A stretch of 45,360 bases of DNA from Smittium culicis (taxonomy: Eukaryota > Kickxellomycota > Harpellomycetes > Harpellales > Legeriomycetaceae). A program made the translations under genes and the position numbers. Under the pieces are notes generated by a model that was not told the DNA's origin, made no database searches, and worked only from the letters and a program-made list of their open reading frames with translations. The stretch covers positions 1-45,360 of the forward strand of contig LSSN01001162.1 of assembly GCA_001970855.1 (NCBI GenBank), given 5' to 3'. This document shows positions 34,101 to 45,360 of the stretch, in pieces (the stretch's first letter is position 1; each line of letters starts with the position of its first letter).

Positions 34101-37100
34101 TTTGTTATAAGAATTCCTATAGTAAAAAGCTTAACTTTTCCTAGGGTGCACACCAACTTTTCTGTAATTATATTCACTGCTGCAACAACACAAGCAGACA
34201 AGGCATTAAAATATTATCATAGTAATAACTTAGATGGGCTTGATAGTTTAGGAATATCATACAACAAAATACTAAAAATTGTTAGGCTAAATAGACTACC
34301 AGCACAATCGCCTATTGTATGTTGGTACCAAAGAGTTCAACCAGTTATATCTGAAATATCTCAGAGAATCGAGAGCTTAACTTCCTCTTCCTCCGAACCC
34401 AGCCCACACCTTGGGTGGTGGGATAAAATTCGATCTAGATTTATTACAAGATTCAGACTAGCTTGTATTGACGTAAAATTATCTGATTTAGCTATTAAAG
34501 ATACTCCTAAAAACCTAAATAGTAAAAGATTTAATTACAGCCTTTATAAGAGTCTCCAATCTGAACAATCAGGCGAATTTTTACTATATTTATTGGGCGG
34601 CCGCGACCCTTATAGCTTTTCTATTAAAAACAGTGGGTATTTAATCAGCTTACAAGGTGATGTTAGAATTTCTATTGGAGAGGGCGATTATTATGACACT
34701 GGTAAAAACAAAATTTTTAGCAAAGAGTATGTCATAGACTTGGGAGACTATGGCCAAGATAGTACTGGAACATCACCTGGTCTTAATGAGGTTGTAGTTT
34801 TGAGAAGCAAGAAATTCCTTACATGTGTGCCTGAGATTAATAATTCTAGTATCGATACCCTAAAGCTAATGAAACGTCACTTATATGATAACTTTAATAT
34901 CAGCTATATAGAAAAGTATAGAAACGTCTTAAACAGAGATATTTTGGACCTTGTTATGCTATCTATGATATCTTCAGAGTTTAATTTTTTAAAGTTAGGA
35001 TCTCTTGCAAGCGATTGCAATTTATATAAAAAACCTCTTGCATCTTTTTCTAGAGGTGTTCGGTTGTCTATTGGGTTCTCAACATCCGTAAAAAAAGCTA
35101 ATTTTGAAAAAAATACTTTTGTAAATAATATCTCATCAGACGAAAAAACTCGCATCAGATCATCTGAGCCTCAATACATCCCTAACAATGTCATTAATTC
35201 ACACTGGGATATTAGACCACATGCTCTTGAAAATATACCCAACGATTATAAAAAAAACTATGATGCATATAACGGGTTTAGGTCTCTTGGGATTCATTTT
35301 GGTTTGAGTATTCTTTGTCCATATGAATTAGATGAAAGTAGTACACGTTCTGGCTCATCAACACCAAAGTCAGCCGAATTCGATGGTTTTGAAACTAAAA
35401 ATAACAATTGTTTAAGCATCAATAGAATGTCTAGATCTAGTACAAAAAAAGTTAAAAAAAATAGCACATACAACTTGAACGTTGCAGTGCCTAACATCAT
35501 AGTAACAGACAATTCTATTTCAAACCCAGAAATAGATTTTTCGGACAATGACGCTCTTGGATCCCCTTTAATTGATAGAAAGAGATCACTTTTTTTCAAA
35601 AGAAACTCATTTAAATCAATTTCTATACAAAACTTTATTGATAATGATTCAACTAATGGCTCCATATACAATAATGATAATAGTACCTCTGATATTAGCG
35701 ATTCTGAGCTGTCAAGTTATAGCTATTCAAATAAAAACAGTAAAGACTTCTCAATAAATACTAAAAATTCTTCACCTCCTTTATCTATTGCAGATGATAC
35801 AATGTCCTCTGAATGCAACAGCGTATTGTGCTCAATCTCCCCCCTTCACAGGTGTAATCTAGAAAAACCAAGTATTGGTGACGATTATTTTATGTGTGGG
35901 TTTAATCCTAATCCTCACTGCCTAATGGCAGGTGAAAGTAGCACATCTCATAATTCGAATGATAGAGCTAAGGTATTTTCTAGTATGATTTCAACTGACA
36001 TGTTTCTAAAGATGTTATCGCTATTTTCTGCTAAACTAATGCTTCCTGTTCGCAAAGGTAAACTTTATCCGTTTAATGAAAGTAAAGACATCAAATTTGG
36101 AAAAAGCTTGCTATCCTTTCGAGTTGGTCTAAACCTGACTGACTTTCAGCTTTCTTACACCCAGCACACTTCAGAGATAAAAGAGCTAGAATCTCAAGAG
36201 TTAAGCGATCTTCTTACTTCTTCTGGTCTGAATACAGGTGCAGTACAATCTCTTCTAAGGGCTTTCAAACAACAAACTACGGGATTTGACTCCTTATCTT
36301 CTAGCGATGATAAAAAGCCAAAATTGGAACATACTTCACCAACAAAAGCTGAAGGTAACGTTTATCAGCTTAAAGGTAGAACTAAACTTATTCACGCGAA
36401 TTTATTAATGGTACAAAAACGGCAAAAGCTCTTTTTGAACAAAAAAAACAGTAACATAAATGAATTTTCTGAATCTAATTCTTCATATAAGAATATTGGA
36501 GTTGAAACAAAAACAAAAAAGAAAAATGATGAAGTTTCCTTAACTTGGTCTATCCAAGATTCGGATGCGGAGATTGACGACTTTGATGTTAGGGTTGTAA
36601 AAATGGATTATAAGCTACCTCTATTTTTAAACTGCATTCCACACGGGTCTGGAGTTAAAAATGGTCAATGGAAGTCTTCAACATATAATGGAATGCATAT
36701 TTTTCCTGAATCCCTTGATTACCTAAAGCTTAGCCCTGAGAAGCTAGATTGGATTGACAGTGATAGCTTATTCGATTTAGGGACATTTGATTTGAGCAAT
36801 GCTATTTTCTCTAATGTAGATGTTCTTTGTTTCTTGTGGGCACCTCGAATGGTGTACTTTATTCAAACTGCAATTGAAGAATCGTTGATTCCAATCGATT
36901 TAGACCACAACAGCCTAATTCAAAAGAGCTCGGTAGCAAGCATTGATAAAAATGAAGGGATTTTAGGAGAAGGCTACTACGTAAAATTAAGTAGTTCAAG
37001 ACCAAACGTCCCACTTGAACCAGAGGAGTATAACCAACTTTACCTGAACAGAAAGCTGAATTCTAATGACCTCGAGTCAGATGCTCTTGTAGAGCTTCGA

Positions 37101-40100
37101 GCTAGGGCGGGTTTAATTGATACCGGCATTCTTAGTGATGATAACGCACTGAATGTGACCTCACTGATTCACAATAGTATCAGAAATTCCATTTCTAATA
37201 GACTGCACAATACTGGAACTAGGCAATCATTTAGTAAAAGACCAACTATATCACAAGCACAAAGTGATAGGAACAGCAAACAATATAGCGAAAGGATGCA
37301 GTCATCGTATCTTTCAGATTCTGATAGCGATAATGGCAGCTTAAGCGATCAAAACTTTGATAATTTTTCAACTGGAGTTTTGGATTATAAAAAAATTTTA
37401 CGCGATCCAAGATTAACTCAGTCATTACTTTTATCCAGAAGAAAGGAGCGATTGGGCTATGCAATTAAGCACTATGAAATTAAAAATAAAATCAACATGG
37501 ATGATTTTGAGCAAGGTTTATACACATCTTCTATTGATTATCACTTCGAAACAATTAAAATAGCAAATGAAATATTTGATTTAAGCGTTCGAAGACGACT
37601 TATTAATAAATGCCTTGATATGCTTGGCTACAACTCAAGTAACCCTAAAGATTTTTCAGGTAGTTCTTTTAGAAATTCCATTGTCTCTAGTAATAAAAGT
37701 TTCAACGATTCTGAAGAGGATTCTTTAAAAGGCCTAGAGACACTTTTTAGACATAGATTCTTACTACATTCTGCTTACTTAGTTTGGAATTCAAAAGTAC
37801 GTGACATTCTGTTCAGGTTTTTTTACAACGAGGATGATTGGATTGCTTTAAAGTATTTTTTATCACAATCAGCGTCGCAGGTAGTAAGTGAATTAGACAA
37901 GAAATACAAAAATGCTGAGTATAACTCAAGTAATCAAAATAGTACACATGATTGCGACGATTCTATTTATGAGACTCGCAGCAATATAAATAGTTCTAGT
38001 GACCCAAGAAATAATTTTAGCTATGAATCCATTTACGATACTAATTCTGAAGATTTATCCCAAAAGAACAAAAATAAACCCAGCAAAGATCCAATTAAAT
38101 CAAATAGTAATAATAACAACTATTTCAAACAAGTATTAAATAAGGACAGTCTTAGTGGCTCACTTGATAACAGCGATACAATTAATTTAATGAAAGATTT
38201 TCAAAATTTTACCCCCAGCTACTCTGCTTTGATTGAATTTTTGAATTCGCAGGTATCTCTAAGTATTGACGAAAACAGTAGCGACTCTATGGTTGCAACG
38301 GCTGAAAAGGCACAGCTACACATAATTCAGTTACTATCTGAAGATATGACAAAATCAATTCCTATGCTAATATCCGATACTGATACTAGGCCTAATTCTT
38401 CTAGAGACTCTATTATCAGCCCTTCAGGTTCGATTTCAAATAAAAGCAATGCTAATGACTTTTCTGATAGCTCTCCTACAGATGACTTTGATGAGATTGA
38501 TTTGAGCAATAAACCAGAGCCATCCTCGGCTCTAGAAAAAAATCTTGTTAAAACTAGAATGCTATTTGAAATTAAAAATATGCAATTATTTTATTTAAAG
38601 CGCCAAGATTTTGTTGACTGTCCATTGTACTTAATGGATTGCTTTTATGGCGCTCATGTTGACAACAATAGCTTATCAAGCACACTTTGGCCGGCTTGGA
38701 TACCTATAGAGATTCTTTTAACTCCAGAAAGTATCGACAATTCTACTTTGGTACACAACTATGATAATGCTGATGAACGAAATTATAGCGAAGTTGCCCG
38801 TATTAATCTAAAAGGCTTAAACTCTGAATCAAAAAACAAAAGTACACCTCGTTATAGTAAAATACTTGATCGCACTTCCGGAATGGTTATATTTGATAGA
38901 ATGAATACTCATAGAATACAAAGTGAGGATATAGAAAATAATGATAATATTAATAAGCTTAATACCTTTAAAATTAACGGTTCTAAAAGCAACAAAAAAG
39001 GCTCTTTTCACTACTCTGCAAATATTCCCACCAATAACTACAAACATGATAGTGAAAATAGCGAAGGGAATAATAGCAATAAATTCTTTAACTCTAGTTT
39101 ATTGGACGAGATTATTAATGAGGCTAAAGGCGCTGGAAGCTCTAATGACTCTGAAAATGCCGAAAAATCTCAAAAGACCGAAGGTGAACAAAAAAACACA
39201 GATAATGACGAAAGTAATGCTTCTCTGGTAATTATAAGAATGCCTCAAATTAACGTATCACTAACCTCAGAACAATTCTCTTCGGCGCTAAGCATTATTA
39301 CAGATTTATTAATATATAATGAACCAGAAAGATCATTGTATTTGGAGAATTTGAGCTTAATTAAGTTAACAACTGACTTGTCAAGTATATCAGATATCAG
39401 TCCAATGATAAATAGGATCCAGCAGTCATTAAGGATTAGAAAGCATATGTTTCAAATTTGGTGCCAAAGACAGTGGAAATTTAGTAAAAAACCTGATTTA
39501 TTCATGGTTAGTTCTGAATTAGATATAACAGATTGCTCTTCGTCTGGTAAACCTCACTCGGATTCTTTAAAAGAAACTTCTTCATTCTCCGAAATTTCTG
39601 CTGAAGATATTAGAACTTCAGCAAATCATGGAAGCATTATTTTAGCACTTACAAGACAAATAAAAGTATTAGAACAACAACTTAAGGTTGTAATGGATTT
39701 AGTTAGTGCAGCTAAAAAAAAATTACATGCTTCTAAAAAAGCTAAGAATATTAAAAATATTCGCTCAGACGATACTGAAATTTATAACTATAACAATAAA
39801 AATGATCTTGTTTTAAATACTTCCAGGTCCTTTAGCTCAAAAATCAAAATACCTTCTTCTGCCAAAAATAAAAATGAAGAATCTATTTCTAAATCTGGAT
39901 TTAAAAGCCACAGCGATTTAATTTCAGCAGAGACAGAGAGTAAAAAAAGGTCTAAAAACAGTCCTTCCTCTAGGAGCATTCTCAGCAATATGTCGGGTTG
40001 GAGAAAAAAGTCAAAAAAGAAGCCTGACCAAACAGATATTGCTTCACCTGAAAGTATTGATGAGCATGAAAAGGAAGAACTTATACAAAGCAGATCTGCT

Positions 40101-41967
40101 AGTAGCCATAATAACTATTCACAGAAGCCTCCTTCAAAAGATACACGTTCAATTTCTCATAATAGCGTGAACAAAGTAAACAACATAGATAAGCTTGATT
40201 ACTCTAAAAGACACTCTATTGCTATGTACATTGGAATTCATATTTCTAGTGTAAATTGGAGAATTTTGGACAATGAAAATAAACCCATTTGCGATATCAA
40301 ACTACGAAATTTGGGAGTTTCTCTTATTACTTCTACAAGTTTAGCAAACGATATATTCATTAATGCAGACCTTATTATAATGTTAAACAGAATTGAAAAT
40401 TCTATTTACCCAGAAATTCTTATGCCTTACTCCTCTAACAGAAATGAGTTTATAGACTTTTCAAAAGAAAAAATGCTTAAAATCAATTACTCTGAACTAC
40501 CGCCTGTAGGAGGAATAAGAATTGTAGAATTACTTGAGATAGACTTATCTCCAATTAGAATTCAACTCTCAAAGGACATCACTAAGCTACTCATTAACTA
40601 CTTTTTCACATCATCGGATGATAATAACTCTGAAATTGAACCAACCAAGGCTGGTGCTGCTTCTAACACAAATGTTGGCTCGCTTAGAGATAATAAGCTG
40701 TCTATTAGTAATAATAACTCTAACGAATCTTCCTCTATACCACTTGTTCCTAAAACTGAACCTAGTAAGTCCAGCTCTAAGCTTTCTTCAAAAAGCCCAT
40801 CACAGTTCTCTAACTCAGTGTCGAGAAAGCCAACCCAACAAGTTCTCTTACCAACTGGGTTCAACAACAATGAAAACATTCAACAAAAAACAATGCAAAC
40901 TAAAGCCTCTCAAAACAAAACATTTATCCTTGTGCGAATTCTGGGTCACAAACATATTATTTCATTCCATGGATCAAAGAAAAAAAATCTTTTAGATATA
41001 AGCAACTTTGTTTTTAAAGCGCCTACTCTTGAATATCACAATGAAGTATTCACGTATTATCAACTTTTGATGCAAGTGAAAAAGGCGTTTATTAGCGCAG
41101 CTTTCCACCACACAGGAGCACTGTTTAAAGAAAAGGTTAAGCAACTACAAGGAAACAAATCGCAGAATAAAGCTTATGATGATGCATTTACAAAAAAATT
41201 GGTCAAGCAAATTGATGAGTCAGATAGTATTAGTAAGCATCTGAGCTTTTTTGGATACCAGGGATCTAGCTCTAATATTAAAAGTAAATCTACAAAATCT
41301 GAAAAAGAGAAAAAAATATCTCAAACTCTTTTTAACACTATTCCAACATCTTTATTTACCCCGATTTCAAACTACACAACATTCAAAAAACCGAAAATAC
41401 AAATCTCTAATAATCTAAAAAAGACTTCAAACAAATCTTCGAATTCAAGAGATGTTTTAAATGGTAATTCAAATGAAAATACAAAAGAATCTATCGACTC
41501 CATCAGTGATCATTTTAAAGGAACAAAACAGGTTGCTGAGATTGACGGAAATAAAATTCCTAATATAACTATTAATGCAAACAATAGCGAGAATAACAGA
41601 TCGCTTGATGCTAATAATGGCGACTTTGTTGGCCAAAGTGTAGAAATTAAAACATCTGTCCCAACTTCAGACTTAGACGGATACACTGCAAGGTTAACTG
41701 AAGGTACACACCAAAGTAAGTATTTTTTTAAAATAATATATTCGATATGCATATTTGTTATCAAGTAATTAATAATTTGAATTACCTTTTTTGTATTTAG
41801 GTGAAAAATCTCAGTTTGACTTTACCCAAAGGGAAAGATTCACTGAACCTCCTAGCGGAAGCGAAAAAAATAACGCCCAATCAAGTGACTTAGAATTGAC
41901 TTTTCGTAACAAGTTGTACAATAGATTAACAAAAACTAAAAGTATTTCTAAAACAGATCCTCAGTGA
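28110..41967 (+). CDS. Fmp27/Hobbit/BLTP2-family bridge-like lipid transfer protein (giant form, two exons)
   Basis: Member of the bridge-like (VPS13-type, repeating beta-groove) lipid-transfer family, yeast Fmp27/Ypr117w, fly Hobbit, human BLTP2, anchored in the ER and working at ER-plasma membrane contacts. Exon 1 runs 28110-41715 and exon 2 41801-41967; the 85-bp intron starts GTAAGT and ends TTTAG, adding a 54-residue tail that ends KSISKTDPQ. Length is 4590 residues. ATG 28110 is chosen because it directly precedes the N-terminal membrane anchor (residues about 15-38) and the chorein-like KISVSNFQGLSAQNIKF; the same frame is open upstream to 28017 but without ATG. Diagnostic motifs: GWWDK (2102-2106, family GFWDK), WPAW (3527-3530, family WPPW) and a coiled coil (about 3847-3880). 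Yeast and human relatives are about 2200-2650 residues; the surplus is Ser/Asn/Lys-rich low complexity between conserved blocks. Confidence 0.93.
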
Positions 41968-43464
41968 TTGAGCTTAAACCTTTATTTCACCAGCTGCCTT
42001 TATTTCATCCATATTATTAAAAAAAAATAGTTTTGTTACTCAAGACATTAGTTAAATAATTTAAATACATATATCATATTAAAAATTTTTACTAAATAAT
42101 ATTATTAAGCTACTACGCTACTTTAGCAAATAATTGATCCAAAGGTATAGCTAAATATTTTATAACTACAAATGAATTCTAGTAAGACTCGGTAATATAT
42201 TAGATTTGCAATATATATAATTTGGACGAACTTTATTTTTATTGCACACCATTACATATTCATAGAGTAAAAGGTTTGAGATTTTGAGTTTCTTTCATCG
42301 TATATTTCCTTTGGCCGAGTTAAATTTAAATTTCGGTCTATGACTAATATTTTTTTTCATAATAATTTTTAATTATTCTCCTTAAAGAATATTCGAATCT
42401 GGTTCTACTTTATTATCACCCCAGTTATTAATATACTAGTATGAGTCTTGTAAGTATTCTGTTAGAGTAATTTTTTTAAAAAAGTATGGTTGTTGGATTT
42501 TATACTAAAAATTCACTCTCGTAAATAAATTTTTTCACTCAGGCACTGTGATTAGGTATATAGAAGAAATTTTACTTTAATCATTAGTTTTTCCTATATA
42601 AATTCAAATATTAATAATTATAGCTAAAGGTATTTGTTTATAATCAATAAAAGGATTAGCTAAATACTAATTTTGTAAATTTTCTGATCCATTCTTTTAA
42701 TTTATTTTTGACTTATAATTAAATTAAATTTTAAATCGAGTATATTGTATTTTTTTAGCGTATTGGTTAAATACACATTTTTTAGTATAAATTTGATTTT
42801 TTTGCTTCACTAAGGAAATTTTCTAAAAAAGGAGAAAATTTTTATAAACAGTACATGCCATTGTTTTATTGAGTATTGCCATTTTTATAGACTAAATTCG
42901 CAGTAATTTTCATATAAAAATAGTTTTTTTATTTTTGATATATCAGTATCAATCCTTTAAACGAATAAAACGAAATTTCAATATTAATATACGATACCTG
43001 GTGTACTAAGTAAACTGTAAACCGGTGGTTCGGCCTACTAGTAGTAAAAAAATTGGCCGTAAAAGATTAATTTAGAGACCAATTACAATTAATTCGATTA
43101 CCAATTAAAAAAAGTGAGAGAAAAAAAAAACAGAAAAATGGAATTTATCAACGTTTACAATAACTACACATCGAAGATTAAATTTTCTGTCTTCGATTAT
43201 TAAATAAAGTTTGACAAGCTAGTAAGTAAGTACATTTTGATACAATCTAATAGTATAGGAACCACTTTTAATCCAAATGAAAATATTAAACGTGCGGTTA
43301 CACGAAGTATGATCCTAATCGCCAATTTTTTTGCATCAAATTTGAGCGTTTCGAGCTATTAAACAAATCTGATTACAAAATTTTGCTTTTTCAAACAAAG
43401 CCATAAGTTACATTAAAAAAATTAAAAATCCAAAAAAAAAAAAAGAAATATTCATCAAAACAAA
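41968..43464. other. AT-rich spacer and probable 5' leader of the LINE
   Basis: 3' flank of the BLTP2-like gene. A short inverted repeat (AAATTTTCT...AGAAAATTT) sits at 42817-42842. From about 43010 base composition shifts (GGTGGTTCGGCCTACTAG), which may be the 5' end of the retrotransposon. No gene. Confidence 0.4.
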
Positions 43465-44288
43465 ATGACTATCGCGAAATTAAGCGATCTAGAAGTGAAA
43501 GTCAGGTTTTGTATAGCGAAAAGCTTAAATCCACCAGCTATTCGAAACCAAGTGAAACGATTAGATATAACAGTACGTATTTTAAAAAACTAAAAAGTGC
43601 ATTTTAAAATACTATGTGCTCAAAAACTGATCCAACTTTGTAAAAGGAATAGTAATTAAAAAAATTAGTGTATTGAGGCGAAAGTTAAAATTTAAAAAAG
43701 GTCTGTATATTGGACTCTAACCAAAAAGTTGGTATGATCTGGTGCAAATTCAAAGACGAAGGTCAGGGTGCGTTCGAGGCTATGTGAATTGTTTCTAAAC
43801 ATTTTTCAGAAAACTATTACACTATTCAAGAGATCTTTAAAAATAGAGTGGCATATTATATTTTCCACAAAGTATCTGAAGTTGAAAAACTGATCAAAAA
43901 TTTCATATGCAGGAAGGGAATGAAAATCGAATTTTATCAAACAATAAAACTTAAAGAAGATATTACGATCATCAATGTTCCTAATTTTAAGGACGTGGAT
44001 ATTATTACAATGATAGAAATTATTAAAAGTCAACTAGAAAATCGCGGCAAAATTAAAGATATAAGCGCCCTTGCCAGAAAAGGAGCCGGAGAATGTTTAC
44101 CATGCGGTATGAAAACTCTTTTCGCAAAAAAATCTGTAGACACTGACCTTCCTAGCTTCTTCGGTCATGACGGATACAAAATCAACCTATTCTATAGGGG
44201 GTGCAAAGAGGCGTGTAGCTTCTGCAAAGAAGAGGGCCATTGTAAATCTGCATGCATACAGATAAGAAAAAAAATACAATTTCAATAA
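43465..44288 (+). pseudogene. LINE ORF1 (gag-like, CCHC zinc knuckle), interrupted
   Basis: ATG 43465 opens MTIAKLSDLEVKVRF...RNQVKRL and stops at 43591-43593. Reading resumes in VGMIWCKFKDEGQGAFEAM (from about 43728), meets TGA at 43785-43787, then continues open to 44288: FSENYYTIQEIF, KVSEVEKLIKNFICRKGM, ITIINVPNFKDV, ISALARKGAG, and the zinc knuckle C-S-F-C-K-E-E-G-H-C-K-S-A-C (CX2CX4HX4C, about 44215-44256). ORF1 proteins of this kind bind the element's RNA. At least two stops separate pieces that belong together. Confidence 0.7.
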
Positions 44289-45120
44289 TTCAAAAAAAGT
44301 TACACAATAAATTAAACCCGTTGAATCCGTAGCTAAATTGACCGAATCAATTATGAGTGGTAAAATCGACACCGATCAAACACCGAGCAAGAATATCAGC
44401 AAGACGGTCAGAACTGTAGACTTTGGAACAGTTTTTGGCTTTCCAATAAGTTCAAATAATTTACACAAGGATGTGCTTCATGTGTATCTGGAAAAAAACC
44501 ACAAAAATTCCTTAAAATAAAAATAAAAACAAAAATTCCTCGAATATTGACGCGAAATTAAATATCGCAAATTTATTAACATTAAAATCTGATAGTGCCA
44601 AGAATATAAATCCTATTTTTCTGATGATAGGTGCTGGTGACATAATCGAAAAAAATACTGCACCAAGCTTTTGTGTTCCTGTTTTTATCGATGTAATTGA
44701 GGAACATATTATGGATGAAGAATCTTTTAGCACCATAGTTAAATTTGAAGCCGATTATAATAATAGTAGAAATGACATGAATATAGGAGATACATTGCAG
44801 ATGCAATTAGCTATTGAAAGTGATTTGAATGATATAGTGGATTATTCGAGTGATTACTCTATATAGAAACAAATAACGAATTTAAAAACTATAAAACATC
44901 AAAAAAATCATTAAAATGCACTAAATAACAAAAATATAAACAGATCAAATAAATTGCCAATATATAACCTTGGAGAATTCAAACCCAGCACAGTCAAAAA
45001 TTTTATTGTTTATAACTCAAGCTTAAAACCAAGCATGTTTAACACTAAAAAATTAAAGCAGAAAAATAAAACCTTCAGGTACGATTTAACATACTATGAA
45101 AAATAGAAAAAACATTAGCA
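44289..45120 (+). pseudogene. Degenerate region between LINE ORF1 knuckle and ORF2
   Basis: Two short open stretches, 44338-44520 and 44624-44866 (the latter acidic: VFIDVIEEHIMDEES, ESDLNDIVDYSSDYS). They probably represent the C-terminal tail of ORF1 broken by frameshifts. No domain recognised. Confidence 0.4.
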
Positions 45121-45360
45121 ATGAAAATTCGCGGTGAAATTAATAAAAAATTTAGAAAGCAAAAAATCGAAAATAATTTTGCCTCAAATAATAATAAACA
45201 AAATGAAAATTTCAAAATTAATACTTTTAACATCCACCGAATAAAATCAATAAAATCTGTGCTGGATTTATTTTTACAAAAATCAAAGCCAGATATAATT
45301 TTACCTCTAGAAAAATTTCTGACAAAGAAAACGTACAGATGCAGAATAACAGGTTATTCG
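45121..45360 (+). CDS. LINE ORF2 N-terminus, APE-type endonuclease start (3' partial)
   Basis: Open for 80 codons from ATG 45121 to the window edge, with stops just upstream in the same frame. The phrase INTFNIHRIKSIKSVLDLFL, then KSKPDII and LPLEKFLTKK, matches the start of exonuclease-endonuclease-phosphatase domains (xATFNVNGL..., ...KPDIIxLQETxL). The Asn of TFN and the Glu expected in the QET motif are kept, while neighbouring positions (Q to L, T to K) have changed. In LINEs this domain nicks target DNA before reverse transcription. Confidence 0.72.
   Translation, partial: MKIRGEINKKFRKQKIENNFASNNNKQNENFKINTFNIHRIKSIKSVLDLFLQKSKPDIILPLEKFLTKKTYRCRITGYS

Larger units (their letters stand above)
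43010..45360 (+). mobile_element. Non-LTR (LINE) retrotransposon, APE-type, truncated by the window end
   Basis: Two-ORF layout on the plus strand: a nucleic-acid-binding ORF1 with a CCHC zinc knuckle, then an ORF2 that opens with an apurinic-endonuclease-like domain. ORF1 is broken by stops, so this copy is probably inactive. The 5' end is approximate and the RT lies beyond base 45360. Confidence 0.75.

Noticed and set aside
41716..41768. C-terminal residues KYFFKIIYSICIFVIK of the long frame
   Set aside because: They come from reading into an intron that begins GTAAGT; exon 2 from 41801 gives a hydrophilic tail in phase.
42817..42842. Short hairpin AAATTTTCT...AGAAAATTT as a functional RNA
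   Set aside because: Such palindromes are expected by chance in DNA this AT-rich.
1..45360. tRNA, rRNA or CRISPR arrays
   Set aside because: Looked for B-box-like GGTTCGAATCC, cloverleaf spacing and regular short repeats with spacers by eye; none convincing. A tRNAscan-SE run would be decisive.

Overview
The window looks like nuclear DNA of an AT-rich, early-diverging fungus. It carries conserved eukaryotic genes (MCM4, a Max-like bHLH factor, a Trf4-type poly(A) polymerase, a TRIC channel, an Mpv17/Sym1 protein, a CECR2-like chromatin protein and a giant Fmp27/Hobbit/BLTP2 lipid-transfer protein). Its GT-AG introns are short, about 80-150 bp where I can place them. Long, very AT-rich intergenic stretches hold decayed retroelements. 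The retroelement types and the Asn/Ser-rich disorder suggest a trichomycete-like lineage (Kickxellomycotina/Harpellales, Smittium-like). That placement is inference; no rRNA or other marker is present to settle it.

Layout. 1-1992 (+): 3' two-thirds of MCM4. 4745-6645 (-): three-exon bHLH gene. 6646-11220: long head-to-head intergenic region with two MITEs and coding-like debris. 11221-13507 (+): Trf4-like nucleotidyltransferase, two exons. 13791-14801 (-): TRIC-type cation channel, two exons. 15484-16272 (-): Mpv17/Sym1 protein. 17391-19141 (-): eight-exon DDT/WHIM protein resembling the N-terminal part of CECR2. 21000-21131: 42-bp tandem repeat. About 21600-24960 (-): decayed DIRS-like retroelement with gag-like, RT-like and RNase H-like remnants. 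25774-26870: a MITE next to three diverged repeat units. 28110-41967 (+): 4590-residue BLTP2/Fmp27 homologue with one small 3' intron. About 43000-45360 (+): LINE-type retrotransposon with a broken zinc-knuckle ORF1 and the start of an APE-endonuclease ORF2, running off the window.

Exon structures were assembled by hand. Every proposed junction is GT-AG, phases agree across each junction, and the joined proteins read through conserved domain motifs. The single-copy genes are unrelated housekeeping functions (replication, transcription, RNA surveillance, ER ion balance, organelle membrane, chromatin, membrane-contact lipid transfer) and do not form a pathway. The most notable non-genic finding is a four-copy family of roughly 200-bp elements bounded by TTAA and CCCTTTC/GAAAGGG ends, with features of piggyBac-type MITEs. 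One copy appears to have landed inside an exon-like fragment just after a splice acceptor. I recognised no tRNA, rRNA or CRISPR array.
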